Assembly: GCA_050942875.1 (NCBI GenBank)
Contig: JBMNOD010000025.1
Span: 1-41,808, forward strand
DNA: 41,808 nucleotides
DNA from: JAAZAI01 sp050942875
GTDB lineage: Bacteria > Verrucomicrobiota > Kiritimatiellia > RFP12 > UBA3636
Direction of reading: 5' to 3'
The notes under the pieces: model-generated
Database searches by the model: none
Seen by the model: the letters and a program-made list of their open reading frames with translations, nothing else
Told to the model about the DNA's origin: nothing
Shown: positions 34,515-41,384 of the stretch, in pieces
How positions within the stretch are numbered: the first letter of the stretch is position 1
Layout: each line of letters starts with the position of its first letter
Position numbers and translations under genes: made by a program

Positions 34515-35312
34515 TCAGCATCCTCCTAACAGCAACAGGACAAGCGAAAGCAAGCCCACCGTTCCGCAATAGAAGCCGAACCTGTGAAAGCGGCCGCGGC
34601 CCAGCAGGCGAATGAGACCGCCAATGGCCAGCCAGCCCACAACCGCCGCCACAACCGCACCGGCAAGACAGTGCCACGGATTGAGCCCGCCCGGCGACAC
34701 GCCATCCTTGACAATCTCGACCAGCACAGCGCCACCAATGACGGGCAACGACATGACGAAGGAAAACTCCGCCGCATCCGCAGGCTTCACCCCCATGAGA
34801 CGCGCAATGAAGATCGTCGAACCGGAGCGGCTGACACCGGGAAACATCGCGATCATCTGGAAAACACCCATCAACAACGCGTCAAACCAGCCGAACGGCC
34901 GCTGACGCGGCTCCCGACGCTCCACCGCATGAAGCGAAAGCAACGCCAGGCCAGTGACGATCAGCGCCACCGAAACAACGAGCGGCGAGCCATAACACCT
35001 TTCGATGGCCTCCCCCTTCCAGGCATACATCACACCGGCGGGAACCATCGAGACGAGCACCCAGAGCGCATACAGCAACGCCGCACGCTCGCCGCGAAAC
35101 ACCCCGAGCAACAACGCCAGCAGCTTCCGCCGGTAATAGACGACAATCGCCAAAAGCGTGCCGCCATGGAGGAAAAGCTCAAGCGAAGCGCCTGGCGACT
35201 TGAGCCCAAGAAAATGCTTCGCCAGTACGAGATGTCCAGAACTGCTGACGGGAAGGAACTCCGTCAGTCCCTGGACGACGGCGAGCACCATGATCTTGAA
35301 AAATGTTTCCAC
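34515..35312 (-). CDS. uppP: Undecaprenyl-diphosphate phosphatase
   Basis: Membrane enzyme (BacA/UppP family) recycling undecaprenyl diphosphate to the monophosphate carrier for peptidoglycan. The 265 residues contain both signatures, VVQGLTEFLPVSSSGHLVL near the N-terminus and FPGVSRSGSTIFIARLMG in the middle, with about eight hydrophobic segments. The start is GTG at 35312 (METFFKIMVLAVVQG). The stop is one base before the pduO start, so the two form an operon. With murJ, also in the window, it serves the lipid-carrier cycle. Confidence 0.95.
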   Translation of the reverse strand: METFFKIMVLAVVQGLTEFLPVSSSGHLVLAKHFLGLKSPGASLELFLHGGTLLAIVVYYRRKLLALLLGVFRGERAALLYALWVLVSMVPAGVMYAWKGEAIERCYGSPLVVSVALIVTGLALLSLHAVERREPRQRPFGWFDALLMGVFQMIAMFPGVSRSGSTIFIARLMGVKPADAAEFSFVMSLPVIGGAVLVEIVKDGVSPGGLNPWHCLAGAVVAAVVGWLAIGGLIRLLGRGRFHRFGFYCGTVGLLSLVLLLLGGC

Positions 35313-35366
35313 GGGATCTTTCCCTTCCGCGCGACGGCATCACGACGTGCGTGGCTTGTCCAGTTA

Positions 35367-35398
35367 AGAAAAAAGCCGTCTTTTTGCAAGACGGCTTT
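35367..35398 (-). terminator. Rho-independent terminator after tRNA-Asp
   Basis: Minus strand AAAGCCGTC, loop TTGCAAAAA, GACGGCTTT, then a continuing T-run (TTTCTT). It begins six bases past the tRNA 3' end. Confidence 0.88.
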
Positions 35399-35403
35399 GA
35401 AAA

Positions 35404-35480
35404 TGGCGGGAGCGACGAGGCTCGAACTCGCAACCACCGGATCGACAGTCCGGTACACTAACCAATTGTGCTACGCCCCC
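35404..35480 (-). tRNA. tRNA-Asp (anticodon GUC)
   Basis: 77-nt cloverleaf on the minus strand. The acceptor GGGGGCG pairs with CGCTCCC (one G-T pair); the anticodon stem CCGGA/TCCGG encloses CTGTCGA, anticodon GTC; the T loop is TTCGAGC; the discriminator is G with encoded CCA. G34 is the queuosine position that GluQ-RS, encoded at 37847-38839, would glutamylate. Confidence 0.93.
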
Positions 35481-35542
35481 GAAGGTGCTTGCAGAATCAT
35501 GAACCAACTTGCGCCAGTCCGTTTCATCTGGAAACAAACCAG

Positions 35543-35571
35543 AAGCTACCATAATCCTTCGCGCCGTGCAA
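35543..35571 (-). promoter_or_regulatory. Possible tRNA-Asp promoter
   Basis: TTGCAC-N17-TAGCTT on the minus strand, directly after the Sel1 gene stop. It implies a 5' leader of about 55 nt for RNase P to remove. Confidence 0.4.
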
Positions 35572-35574
35572 GCG

Positions 35575-36435
35575 TTATTTTTCGTGAGCAAGCTCACCCA
35601 AGGCGGCCTTGGCGGTGCCATGGCCCTGAGCGGCGGCCTTGGCATAGAAATCGCGGGCCTTTTCGACATCGCGGGCAACACCCAGCCCCTTGTCGTGCAT
35701 GAGGCCAAGCGCGTACTGGGCGTCGGCAAAGCCCGTGGCAGCGGCAAGACCGTACCACTTGAGCGCCTCGGCGTAGTCCGGCTCGCCGAGCTGGCCGTTG
35801 AACATCAGCTCGCCCATCCGGTACTGGGCGGGAATGGAGCCGCCCTCGGCCGCACGACGATACCACATGGCGGCCTGGACAAGATCAGGCTCCTTGCGTT
35901 GGTAGCAGCGCTCGGCATACATGTACTGGGCGGCGACATTGCCAAGCTCGGCGGCCTTGCGCCAGGCGGCATCGGCTTGGGCGGCATCTTGCGGGACGCC
36001 TTTGCCGGTGTCGTAAAGGCCGGCAAGGGAAATCCACGCATCGGCATGGTCTTGAGCGGCGGCCTGACGATACCAGATGACGGCCTGGGACAAGTCCTGG
36101 GGCACAAGCCGCCCCTCCTCGTAGATCGTACCCAGGCAAAACTGCGCACCCGCACTGCCCTTGTTGGCGGCAGCACGATACCAGTCAACCGAACTTTCCG
36201 AAACGGCCGGAAGCGCATTCGTCGAGGCAGGCGCAGGTGCCGGACTGACTCCTTCGAATGCACCACGAGCTGCGCGCGCGGCATTGATGTCGTAGCCGCC
36301 TTCGCGGCTGGAAGCGGCCTTTTGATAATCGTAGCCACCGCGAGCGCGGTAGGCGGAATCAAGATCGTAGGCACACGAAACAGCGAACATGGCAAGAATC
36401 GCAATGACGCAATTCATCGTCGTGACAGGCTTCAT
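35575..36435 (-). CDS. Sel1-repeat (TPR-like) lipoprotein (286 aa)
   Basis: Signal MKPVTTMNCVIAILAMFAVSC ends in a lipobox-like AVSC, so the protein is probably a lipoprotein. After a low-complexity Ala/Tyr/Arg linker it carries about five Sel1-type repeats: SVDWYRAAANKGSAGAQFCLGTIYEEG, AVIWYRQAAAQDHADAWISLAGLYDTG, AAWRKAAELGNVAAQYMYAER, AAMWYRRAAEGGSIPAQYRMGELMFNG and ALKWYGLAAATGFADAQYALGLMHDKG, then a partial one. Such repeats bind partner proteins, often at the envelope; the partner is unknown. Start: AGGAG is directly against an upstream ATG (36444) but 9 nt from the ATG at 36435, so the latter is preferred. Confidence 0.88.
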   Translation of the reverse strand: MKPVTTMNCVIAILAMFAVSCAYDLDSAYRARGGYDYQKAASSREGGYDINAARAARGAFEGVSPAPAPASTNALPAVSESSVDWYRAAANKGSAGAQFCLGTIYEEGRLVPQDLSQAVIWYRQAAAQDHADAWISLAGLYDTGKGVPQDAAQADAAWRKAAELGNVAAQYMYAERCYQRKEPDLVQAAMWYRRAAEGGSIPAQYRMGELMFNGQLGEPDYAEALKWYGLAAATGFADAQYALGLMHDKGLGVARDVEKARDFYAKAAAQGHGTAKAALGELAHEK

Positions 36436-36490
36436 AGTCTTCATCTCCTAAAATTTGACTTGGCGCCCCCAAGGCACCGAAAGAGAGATG

Positions 36491-36528
36491 AAGATACCAC
36501 GAAACCAGAGAACAGTGCAAATTTTGCA
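36491..36528 (-). promoter_or_regulatory. Sel1 gene promoter with overlapping palindrome
   Basis: TTGCAC (36515-36520), an 18-bp spacer and TATCTT (36491-36496) on the minus strand. The -35 box lies inside the near-perfect palindrome TGCAAATTTTGCA (36516-36528), a possible operator. Confidence 0.45.
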
Positions 36529-36655
36529 TTCGCTCTCGTAATCGATCAGCACACGGGCGACCAGCGACTGGCAGTCGGTCAAGCCAATCCACGATCGAAG
36601 ATTGCCCGACCTCTCCTCTCCGAACTGACCGATCGCCGGCACACACCGATTGCGC

Positions 36656-36865
36656 ATGACAACGCTCGACGGCTACTTCACCGACAACGGGCACCACCTC
36701 AACGTCAACGTCCTCCAGCGCGACATGCTCCTCGACGCCATGGACCACCCCGAGAAGCACCCCCAGCTCACCATCCGCGTCTCCGGCTACGCCGTCAAGT
36801 TCACCCGACCCACGCGCGAACAACAGCTCGACGTCGTCAACCGCACCTTCCACTGCGGATTTTGA
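36656..36865 (+). CDS. Stand-alone glycyl-radical domain (C-terminal fragment of pyruvate formate-lyase, 69 aa)
   Basis: The whole product matches the extreme C-terminus of pyruvate formate-lyase: LDGYFTDNGHHLNVNVLQRDMLLDAMDHPEKHPQLTIRVSGYAVKF, with the radical glycine in RVSGYAV at residue 44, then TREQQLDVVNRTF. Upstream sequence in all + frames shows no further PFL similarity. There is no Shine-Dalgarno, and the start could also be TTG 36650. Two readings are possible: a remnant of a deleted pflB, or a minimal relative of GrcA/YfiD, the spare domain that rescues cleaved PFL. It is shorter than GrcA (127 residues). The last 29 bp overlap the convergent ABC gene. Motif residues are intact, arguing against long decay. 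Confidence 0.65.
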   Translation: MTTLDGYFTDNGHHLNVNVLQRDMLLDAMDHPEKHPQLTIRVSGYAVKFTRPTREQQLDVVNRTFHCGF

Positions 36866-37850
36866 ATCTGTCCCCCAGCCCCTGGCGACTGTTTTGGGCA
36901 ACCCCCAAACACCACACCGCATGCGAGCCGTCGACCTGGACCTCGGGCGGATCGTCTTCTGCACAGATTGGCTGGGCAAGAGGACATCGGGGCGCAAACG
37001 TACACCCCCTCCCCCACTCCGCCGGGGGCGGGACGCGCCCGGGAATCGTGGCAAGGTCCTCCACCCCGCCGCCATCAAGCGAGGGCACGGCCTCGAGCAA
37101 TCCCTGCGCATACGGATGCGCCGGCGCGCCAAGCACCGCCTCCACACGCCCCGACTCCACGATCCGCCCGGCATACATCACCGAAACCGTGTCCGCATGC
37201 CGGGCCACCAGCCCCAGGTTGTGCGTGATGAGCAGCACCGACGTCCCCGCACGGCGGCAGACGCCCTCCAGCAGTTCCAGCACGTTCTTCTGCGCCACGA
37301 CGTCGAGCGCCGTGGTCGGCTCGTCCGCGACGAGCAGCGCAGGCTCCGACGCCATCGCCATGGCAAGGCAGACCCGCTGCGCCATGCCGCCGCTCAATTC
37401 GCAGGGATACGCCTTGAGAAGCCGGGGATCCGGCAAGTCCACCGCCGCCAGCAGCTCCAGCATCCGCTCGCGCGCCGCCGCCCGGCCCAGCCCCGCAGGC
37501 AGCGCCTCGCGCATCTGCGTGCCCACGCACAACACCGGATTAAGCGCCGACATCGGATCCTGGAAAATGTACGAGATGCCGCCGCGCCCGCGCACGGCGC
37601 GACGCTCGCGCCCGTCAAGATCGAGCACGTTGCGCCCTTGGAACAGCACCTCGCCTTCGCAGGCGGCGCCATCGGCCGGCGGCAGCCGCGTCAGCGCCAT
37701 CGCCGTCACGCTCTTGCCGCAGCCGCTCTCGCCCACCAGCGCATGGAAGCCGCCCGCCTCAATCTCGAACGAAATGCCGCGGACAATCTCCAGCCGCCGG
37801 CCGTCCGTCTCCAGCGTCACGCGCAATTGCCTCACCGAAAGCAAGCTCAT
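36837..37850 (-). CDS. OppD/DppD-like oligopeptide ABC transporter ATP-binding protein
   Basis: Cytoplasmic ATPase that would power oligopeptide or nickel-peptide import. Walker A GESGCGKS, Q-loop FQDPMSALNP, signature LSGGMAQRV, Walker B LLVADEPT, and switch His in LLITHNLGLV are all present. The C-terminal oligopeptide-transport extension with GCTFAPRCPLAQPICAEDDPPE matches the Cys-containing motif of DppD/OppD. The tail after HAVWCLG (about 21 residues) runs into unrelated sequence and past the antisense end of the glycyl-radical ORF, so the original stop may be lost. No permease or binding protein accompanies it. The ATG overlaps the gluQ stop (ATGA). Confidence 0.88.
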   Translation of the reverse strand: MSLLSVRQLRVTLETDGRRLEIVRGISFEIEAGGFHALVGESGCGKSVTAMALTRLPPADGAACEGEVLFQGRNVLDLDGRERRAVRGRGGISYIFQDPMSALNPVLCVGTQMREALPAGLGRAAARERMLELLAAVDLPDPRLLKAYPCELSGGMAQRVCLAMAMASEPALLVADEPTTALDVVAQKNVLELLEGVCRRAGTSVLLITHNLGLVARHADTVSVMYAGRIVESGRVEAVLGAPAHPYAQGLLEAVPSLDGGGVEDLATIPGRVPPPAEWGRGCTFAPRCPLAQPICAEDDPPEVQVDGSHAVWCLGVAQNSRQGLGDRFKIRSGRCG

Positions 37851-38839
37851 AATCCCAGCAACCCTTTCACGGCGGGCGTCAACACCGCCCGCTCCCGCCT
37901 CAACGTCCTCAAGTCAAACCGCGGCAGCAACGCCTCAGGCGTCAGCCGCTCGCCAAAATCCGCCCAACCGCACCACCAGGCCAGAAGCCCCACGATCTGG
38001 CTCGCCTCCATGCCCGCCTCGCGCAAGGCACACAGGCGCGTGTCGCCATGACGCTTCGCCAGCCGCCGCCCATCCTCCGCCACGACGAGCGGAACGTGCA
38101 CATAGCGCGGCGTCGGCAACCCCAGCGCCCGCTGCAACGCAATCTGCCCCTCCGTGACATCGATCAAGTCGTCGCCGCGCAGCACCTCGGTGATCCCCAT
38201 CGCCGCATCGTCCACGACGACCGCCAGCATGTAGCCCGCGCCGTCCGGATCGCGCGCCAGCGCAAAATCCCCCGTCGCCTCTGAGGGATCCAGTTCCCGG
38301 CGTCCGTGAAAGCCATCGTCAAACGCTATTTCGCCCGGCTCCGTCCGAAAGCGCCAGGCGGGCAGCCGATCCGGCGGCAACGCCGCCACGGCATCGGCCC
38401 ACGTCGCGAAGCGGCCGCGACACGTCCCCGGATACTTGAGCGCATGCGCATCGCCCGGATGCGGCGCGCTCTGCGCCTCCTCGACATCGGCGCGGCTGCA
38501 CACGCAGGGGTAGACGCGATCCTGGGCGATCAGGCGATCCAGCGCGGCACGGTACAGACTCCGCCGCTGCGACTGGACGCAGGGGCCGCACGGCCCGCCC
38601 ACATCCGGCCCTTCATCCCAGTCCAGCCCGAGCCAGCGCAAATCCTCGATCACGGCGCCGGCGGCGCCGGGCTTCACCTTCGGATGGTCGAGATCCTCGA
38701 TCCGCAGCACAAGCGAACCGCCCCGCGACCGCACGCTCAGCCACGCCAGCAGAAACGACCGCGCGTTGCCCAGATGCAACGCGCCCGTCGGACTCGGCGC
38801 CAACCGCCCGCGTACTTTTGAAGACGAATCTTGACTCAC
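37847..38839 (-). CDS. gluQ: Glutamyl-Q tRNA(Asp) synthetase
   Basis: Attaches glutamate to the queuosine at position 34 of tRNA-Asp rather than to a tRNA 3' end. The 330 residues form a GluRS-like catalytic core without an anticodon-binding domain: APSPTGALHLGNARSFLLAWL (HIGH equivalent), LVLRIEDLDHPKVKPGA, Cys-rich zinc segment CVCSRADV with a later YPGTCRGR, VLRGDDLIDVTEGQIALQRALG, and RLAKRHGD (KMSKS equivalent). The start is GTG 38839 (MSQDSSSKVRGRLAPSPTG). Its substrate tRNA-Asp(GUC) is encoded 2.4 kb away. Confidence 0.93.
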   Translation of the reverse strand: MSQDSSSKVRGRLAPSPTGALHLGNARSFLLAWLSVRSRGGSLVLRIEDLDHPKVKPGAAGAVIEDLRWLGLDWDEGPDVGGPCGPCVQSQRRSLYRAALDRLIAQDRVYPCVCSRADVEEAQSAPHPGDAHALKYPGTCRGRFATWADAVAALPPDRLPAWRFRTEPGEIAFDDGFHGRRELDPSEATGDFALARDPDGAGYMLAVVVDDAAMGITEVLRGDDLIDVTEGQIALQRALGLPTPRYVHVPLVVAEDGRRLAKRHGDTRLCALREAGMEASQIVGLLAWWCGWADFGERLTPEALLPRFDLRTLRRERAVLTPAVKGLLGL

Positions 38840-38844
38840 GATAT

Positions 38845-38880
38845 AAACAAGAATCCTGTCAATCTTGCAATCCTGTCAAA
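38845..38880. repeat. Copy of the CAAGATTGACAGGATT-type repeat upstream of gluQ
   Basis: AGAATCCTGTCAATCTTGCAATCCTGTC reads, on the other strand, like the ACAAGATTACAAGATTG units near 6750 and 8020. It lies just before the gluQ start. Confidence 0.6.
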
Positions 38881-38926
38881 AAACCACATGAAAACTCACC
38901 GCACGCGGACACGGAACAAGGGAAAA

Positions 38927-39329
38927 GGGGCACGGGTTTTCCAACCCGTGAAACGCTCACGGACAAAAATGTCCGTGCCCCTGTTTCCGAATGCAACGCA
39001 GGCGAAGGGAAAAGGGGCACGGGTTTTCCAACCCGTGAAACGCTCACGGACAGGAATGTCCGTGCCCCTGTTTCCGAATGCAACGCAGGCGAAGGGAAAA
39101 GGGGCACGGGTTTTCCAACCCGTGAAACGCTCACGGACAAAAATGTCCGTGCTCCTGTTTCCGAATGCAACGCAGGCGAAGGGAAAATGGGCACGGGTTT
39201 TCCAACCCGTGAAACGCTCACGGACAAAAATGTCCGTGCCCCTGTTTCCGAATGCAACGCAGGCGAAGGGAAAAGGGGCACGGGTTTTCCAACCCGTGAA
39301 ACGCTCACGGACAAAAATGTCCGTGCCCC
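38927..39329. repeat. Five-copy 87-bp tandem array of compound palindromes
   Basis: Units begin with GGGGCACGGG at 38927, 39014, 39101, 39188 and 39275 (period 87 bp; unit 4 has TGGGCACGGG). Each 55-bp core holds an outer pair (GGGGCACGG with CCGTGCCCC) and two inner hairpins (CACGGGTT-TTCC-AACCCGTG and CACGGACA-AAAA-TGTCCGTG), separated by an identical 32-bp linker. Copies differ by a few bases (ACAGGAATGT in unit 2, GTGCTCC in unit 3). Single inverted copies lie at 26470-26523 and 26825-26878. The period is a multiple of three, leaving several frames open on both strands. Confidence 0.92.
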
Positions 39330-39366
39330 TGTTTTGCTCCAAATCCTTGCCACCGCTACGCTCGCC

Positions 39367-41259
39367 TTATTTCAGAACGACAATCGTTCCCCGAGGCGCT
39401 TCGTCGGTGGCGAAACCGATCAGCGAGTATTTCGTCTCCGTGGCATTGGAAGCGCCGACGAGCGCATAATGGTCGCGGCCGGGACGCCCCCCCGCGACGG
39501 ACGCCGTGGTCGATGTCGTGGCCTTGGCATTCCAATCCCCGATGAACTTCGTCCCGCAGCCATCGTACACGACGGCGATGTTGCCAATGCCCACGTTGCC
39601 CTTCTCGTCTTGAGCATAGACGAACTTGAACCGACGATAGCCTTCCGAGGCAGCGAACGTCAAACTCTTTTCAAGGTTGCCTGAGGTGAAAATGTTGTTC
39701 GAATCGTCGCCATCGTCATCGGCCAAAGTGTTGTAGGTCTCCAATTCATCCCACGTTGCGTCATCTGCGGAGCCATGCACCACGACCACATTGTTGGAAA
39801 GACTTGAAGTATCCTGGCCACGAAGATTGAAAGAGAGCGACGTAACCGGTTTCGGATGGCGTTTCGTAATGATCGTATCGCCCACTCCGTCAAACTTCAG
39901 CTCGACATAGTTGGTCGTCGCATATTTTGCCGTAATGCTTGAAAACGTCCAACCGTAGGGAGCGCGGACTCTGCCAGACCACTCGATTTCGTAAAAAGGC
40001 TCCACATCGGCGTTGGGCGTGTTCGTGGCGGCGCTGCCCGTCCAGACGCTGGCGACGTACCCCTGCGTGGCCGCCGGCACGGCGTTCCAGGACAAGTCGA
40101 AGGCACTGCACGTGACGTTGGCGGCGGCGAGATTCTGCGGCGCGGTGAGCGGCAGTGCATTGACGGTGACCGGCACCGTGTTCGTGTAGGTCAAGCCATC
40201 CCCGCCCAGCGCGGTGAAATTGAGAGAATAGTCGCCCGCATCCCCCAACGCCGGCGTCCACGAAAATGCGCCGTTCGTGAACGTGTAGCTTGCGCCGGAG
40301 GGCAATCCTCCCGCATACGTCACAACGACAGGATTTCCATCCACCGTCGCCGTGATGGTGAAGCTGACCGGCGACAGTTCCTGGACAGCGGGAACTTCCT
40401 CGGGCGCGACCGTGAAGATCGGCGCGACAACATCCGCCAACGTTTCAACGACAATCGTGTTGGAGGCAGGCGAATCGCCAAGCGTGACGCCATTGCCCAC
40501 CGCCCGGATGCTGTATCGGTAGAGCGAATCCTGTGTCAGACCGGTCACGCCATGCGATGTCGTGGCGGAACCAACGGAGAAAGGCGAACCCGCAAGCGGC
40601 ACGGCATTCGTCGTCGTGCCATCGACGGTCAGCGCAAAGACGGAAAGCCGATACCCTTGGGCGTCGGCGACGGGAGACCAGGCGGCGGTGAACGACGTCT
40701 TGTTCGTCGCCGTCGGCGGCAACGCCACCGGCGCGGCCAACTGGACCATGTCGTCCGGAAATTCCTGCGTGATCAAGATGTTGTCGAGGAAGCAGCGCTT
40801 CGCGCTCGTCGCAAAGGTCACCGGATAGTCCCCCAATGTGACGGGGAAGTTGGCCGAAACCGTCTCGAACGTTCCCGCCATCACGGCAGTGTAGGCAATG
40901 GTCTCCTGCTGACCGGCGACGGAAACGAGGAGATCCCCTTCGACGTTGGTCCATCCCTTGACATCGACCTGAACGTTCAGCGTCCCCGTCTGCACGGCAA
41001 GATTTGTCGTGGTGATCGAACCTGCAACCTTGGAATTTCCCACCCTCACGGCACCGCCGGCTTGATAAACGGTGTCAACGGTATAAATTCCCCCTCCATT
41101 CCAGGCCGTGCCGCTCCCGCCCGTGCCCGTGCTGTTCCCTGTTGTAATGTAGGCAAAATCATCATCATGGAGCACGACAACGGCAGCTTGCGCCGAAGCG
41201 GCGAACCAGGCGGCGCCAAGCAGGACGCCGGCGACGGGTGCGAATATCCTTCTGTTCAT
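39367..41259 (-). CDS. Secreted multidomain protein with fibronectin type III-like and cadherin/Ig-like domains (630 aa)
   Basis: Signal peptide MNRRIFAPVAGVLLGAAWFAASAQA, then a beta-rich N-terminal module (to about 170). A fibronectin type III-like domain follows (AAPVALPPTATNKTSFTAAWSPVADAQGYRLSVF to YSIRAVGNGVTLGDSPASNTIVVET), then a putative Ig/cadherin-like module (PVSFTITATVDGNPVVVTYAGGLPSGASYTFTNGAFSWTPALGDAGDYSLNFTA), then the start of a second FN3-like domain (LAAANVTCSAFDLSWNAVP), then a C-terminal region unlike known domains to me. It ends APRGTIVVLK. No catalytic motif was found; an adhesive or carbohydrate-binding surface role is inferred. The ATG at 41259 is preferred because GAGGA lies 9 nt upstream, while it abuts the ATG at 41268. 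Confidence 0.8.
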   Translation of the reverse strand: MNRRIFAPVAGVLLGAAWFAASAQAAVVVLHDDDFAYITTGNSTGTGGSGTAWNGGGIYTVDTVYQAGGAVRVGNSKVAGSITTTNLAVQTGTLNVQVDVKGWTNVEGDLLVSVAGQQETIAYTAVMAGTFETVSANFPVTLGDYPVTFATSAKRCFLDNILITQEFPDDMVQLAAPVALPPTATNKTSFTAAWSPVADAQGYRLSVFALTVDGTTTNAVPLAGSPFSVGSATTSHGVTGLTQDSLYRYSIRAVGNGVTLGDSPASNTIVVETLADVVAPIFTVAPEEVPAVQELSPVSFTITATVDGNPVVVTYAGGLPSGASYTFTNGAFSWTPALGDAGDYSLNFTALGGDGLTYTNTVPVTVNALPLTAPQNLAAANVTCSAFDLSWNAVPAATQGYVASVWTGSAATNTPNADVEPFYEIEWSGRVRAPYGWTFSSITAKYATTNYVELKFDGVGDTIITKRHPKPVTSLSFNLRGQDTSSLSNNVVVVHGSADDATWDELETYNTLADDDGDDSNNIFTSGNLEKSLTFAASEGYRRFKFVYAQDEKGNVGIGNIAVVYDGCGTKFIGDWNAKATTSTTASVAGGRPGRDHYALVGASNATETKYSLIGFATDEAPRGTIVVLK

Positions 41260-41325
41260 GATCTTCATTCCTCATGTGCGCGGTAATGGTGATGTGTGAA
41301 AACATGTGCGCGGATGTTGTCCATG

Positions 41326-41354
41326 ATTATACCGAATAGGAGCCGTCTGGGCAA
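41326..41354 (-). promoter_or_regulatory. Strong promoter for the fibronectin-type protein gene
   Basis: TTGCCC-N17-TATAAT on the minus strand, with a perfect -10 box. RNA would start near 41319, giving a leader of about 60 nt that holds a CATGTGCGCGG direct repeat (41273-41283 and 41303-41313, 30 bp apart). Confidence 0.6.
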
Positions 41355-41384
41355 CCCCGCAGGTCGCAAGAAATCCGTTAGAAA

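Noticed and set aside
34357..34677. Alternative ORF starting at the ATG right after AGGAGG (MLRWCIPVIAAKH)
   Set aside because: Lies in the wrong frame for pduO with zero spacing from the ribosome site; the GTG eight bases downstream gives the PduO family sequence.
35509..38157. 882-residue plus-strand open frame
   Set aside because: Runs antisense to the Sel1, OppD-like and gluQ genes and has shadow composition; only the separate 69-residue glycyl-radical frame within this region shows real homology.
38927..39329. CRISPR-like array of repeats and 32-bp spacers
   Set aside because: The linkers are identical in every unit, the cores are compound palindromes of 55 bp, and no cas gene is near; it is a plain tandem repeat.
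38818..39684. Long open frames on both strands over the palindromic array (for example a repeated RGTGFPTRETLTDKNVRAPV peptide)
   Set aside because: They are open only because the 87-bp period is a multiple of three; no ribosome site, and all frames and strands look alike.
41262..41320. Short His-containing leader peptide (MDNIRAHVFTHHHYRAHEE) before the fibronectin-type gene, suggesting attenuation
   Set aside because: Its ATG abuts the -10 box and would lie upstream of the predicted RNA start; the downstream gene has no link to histidine synthesis.
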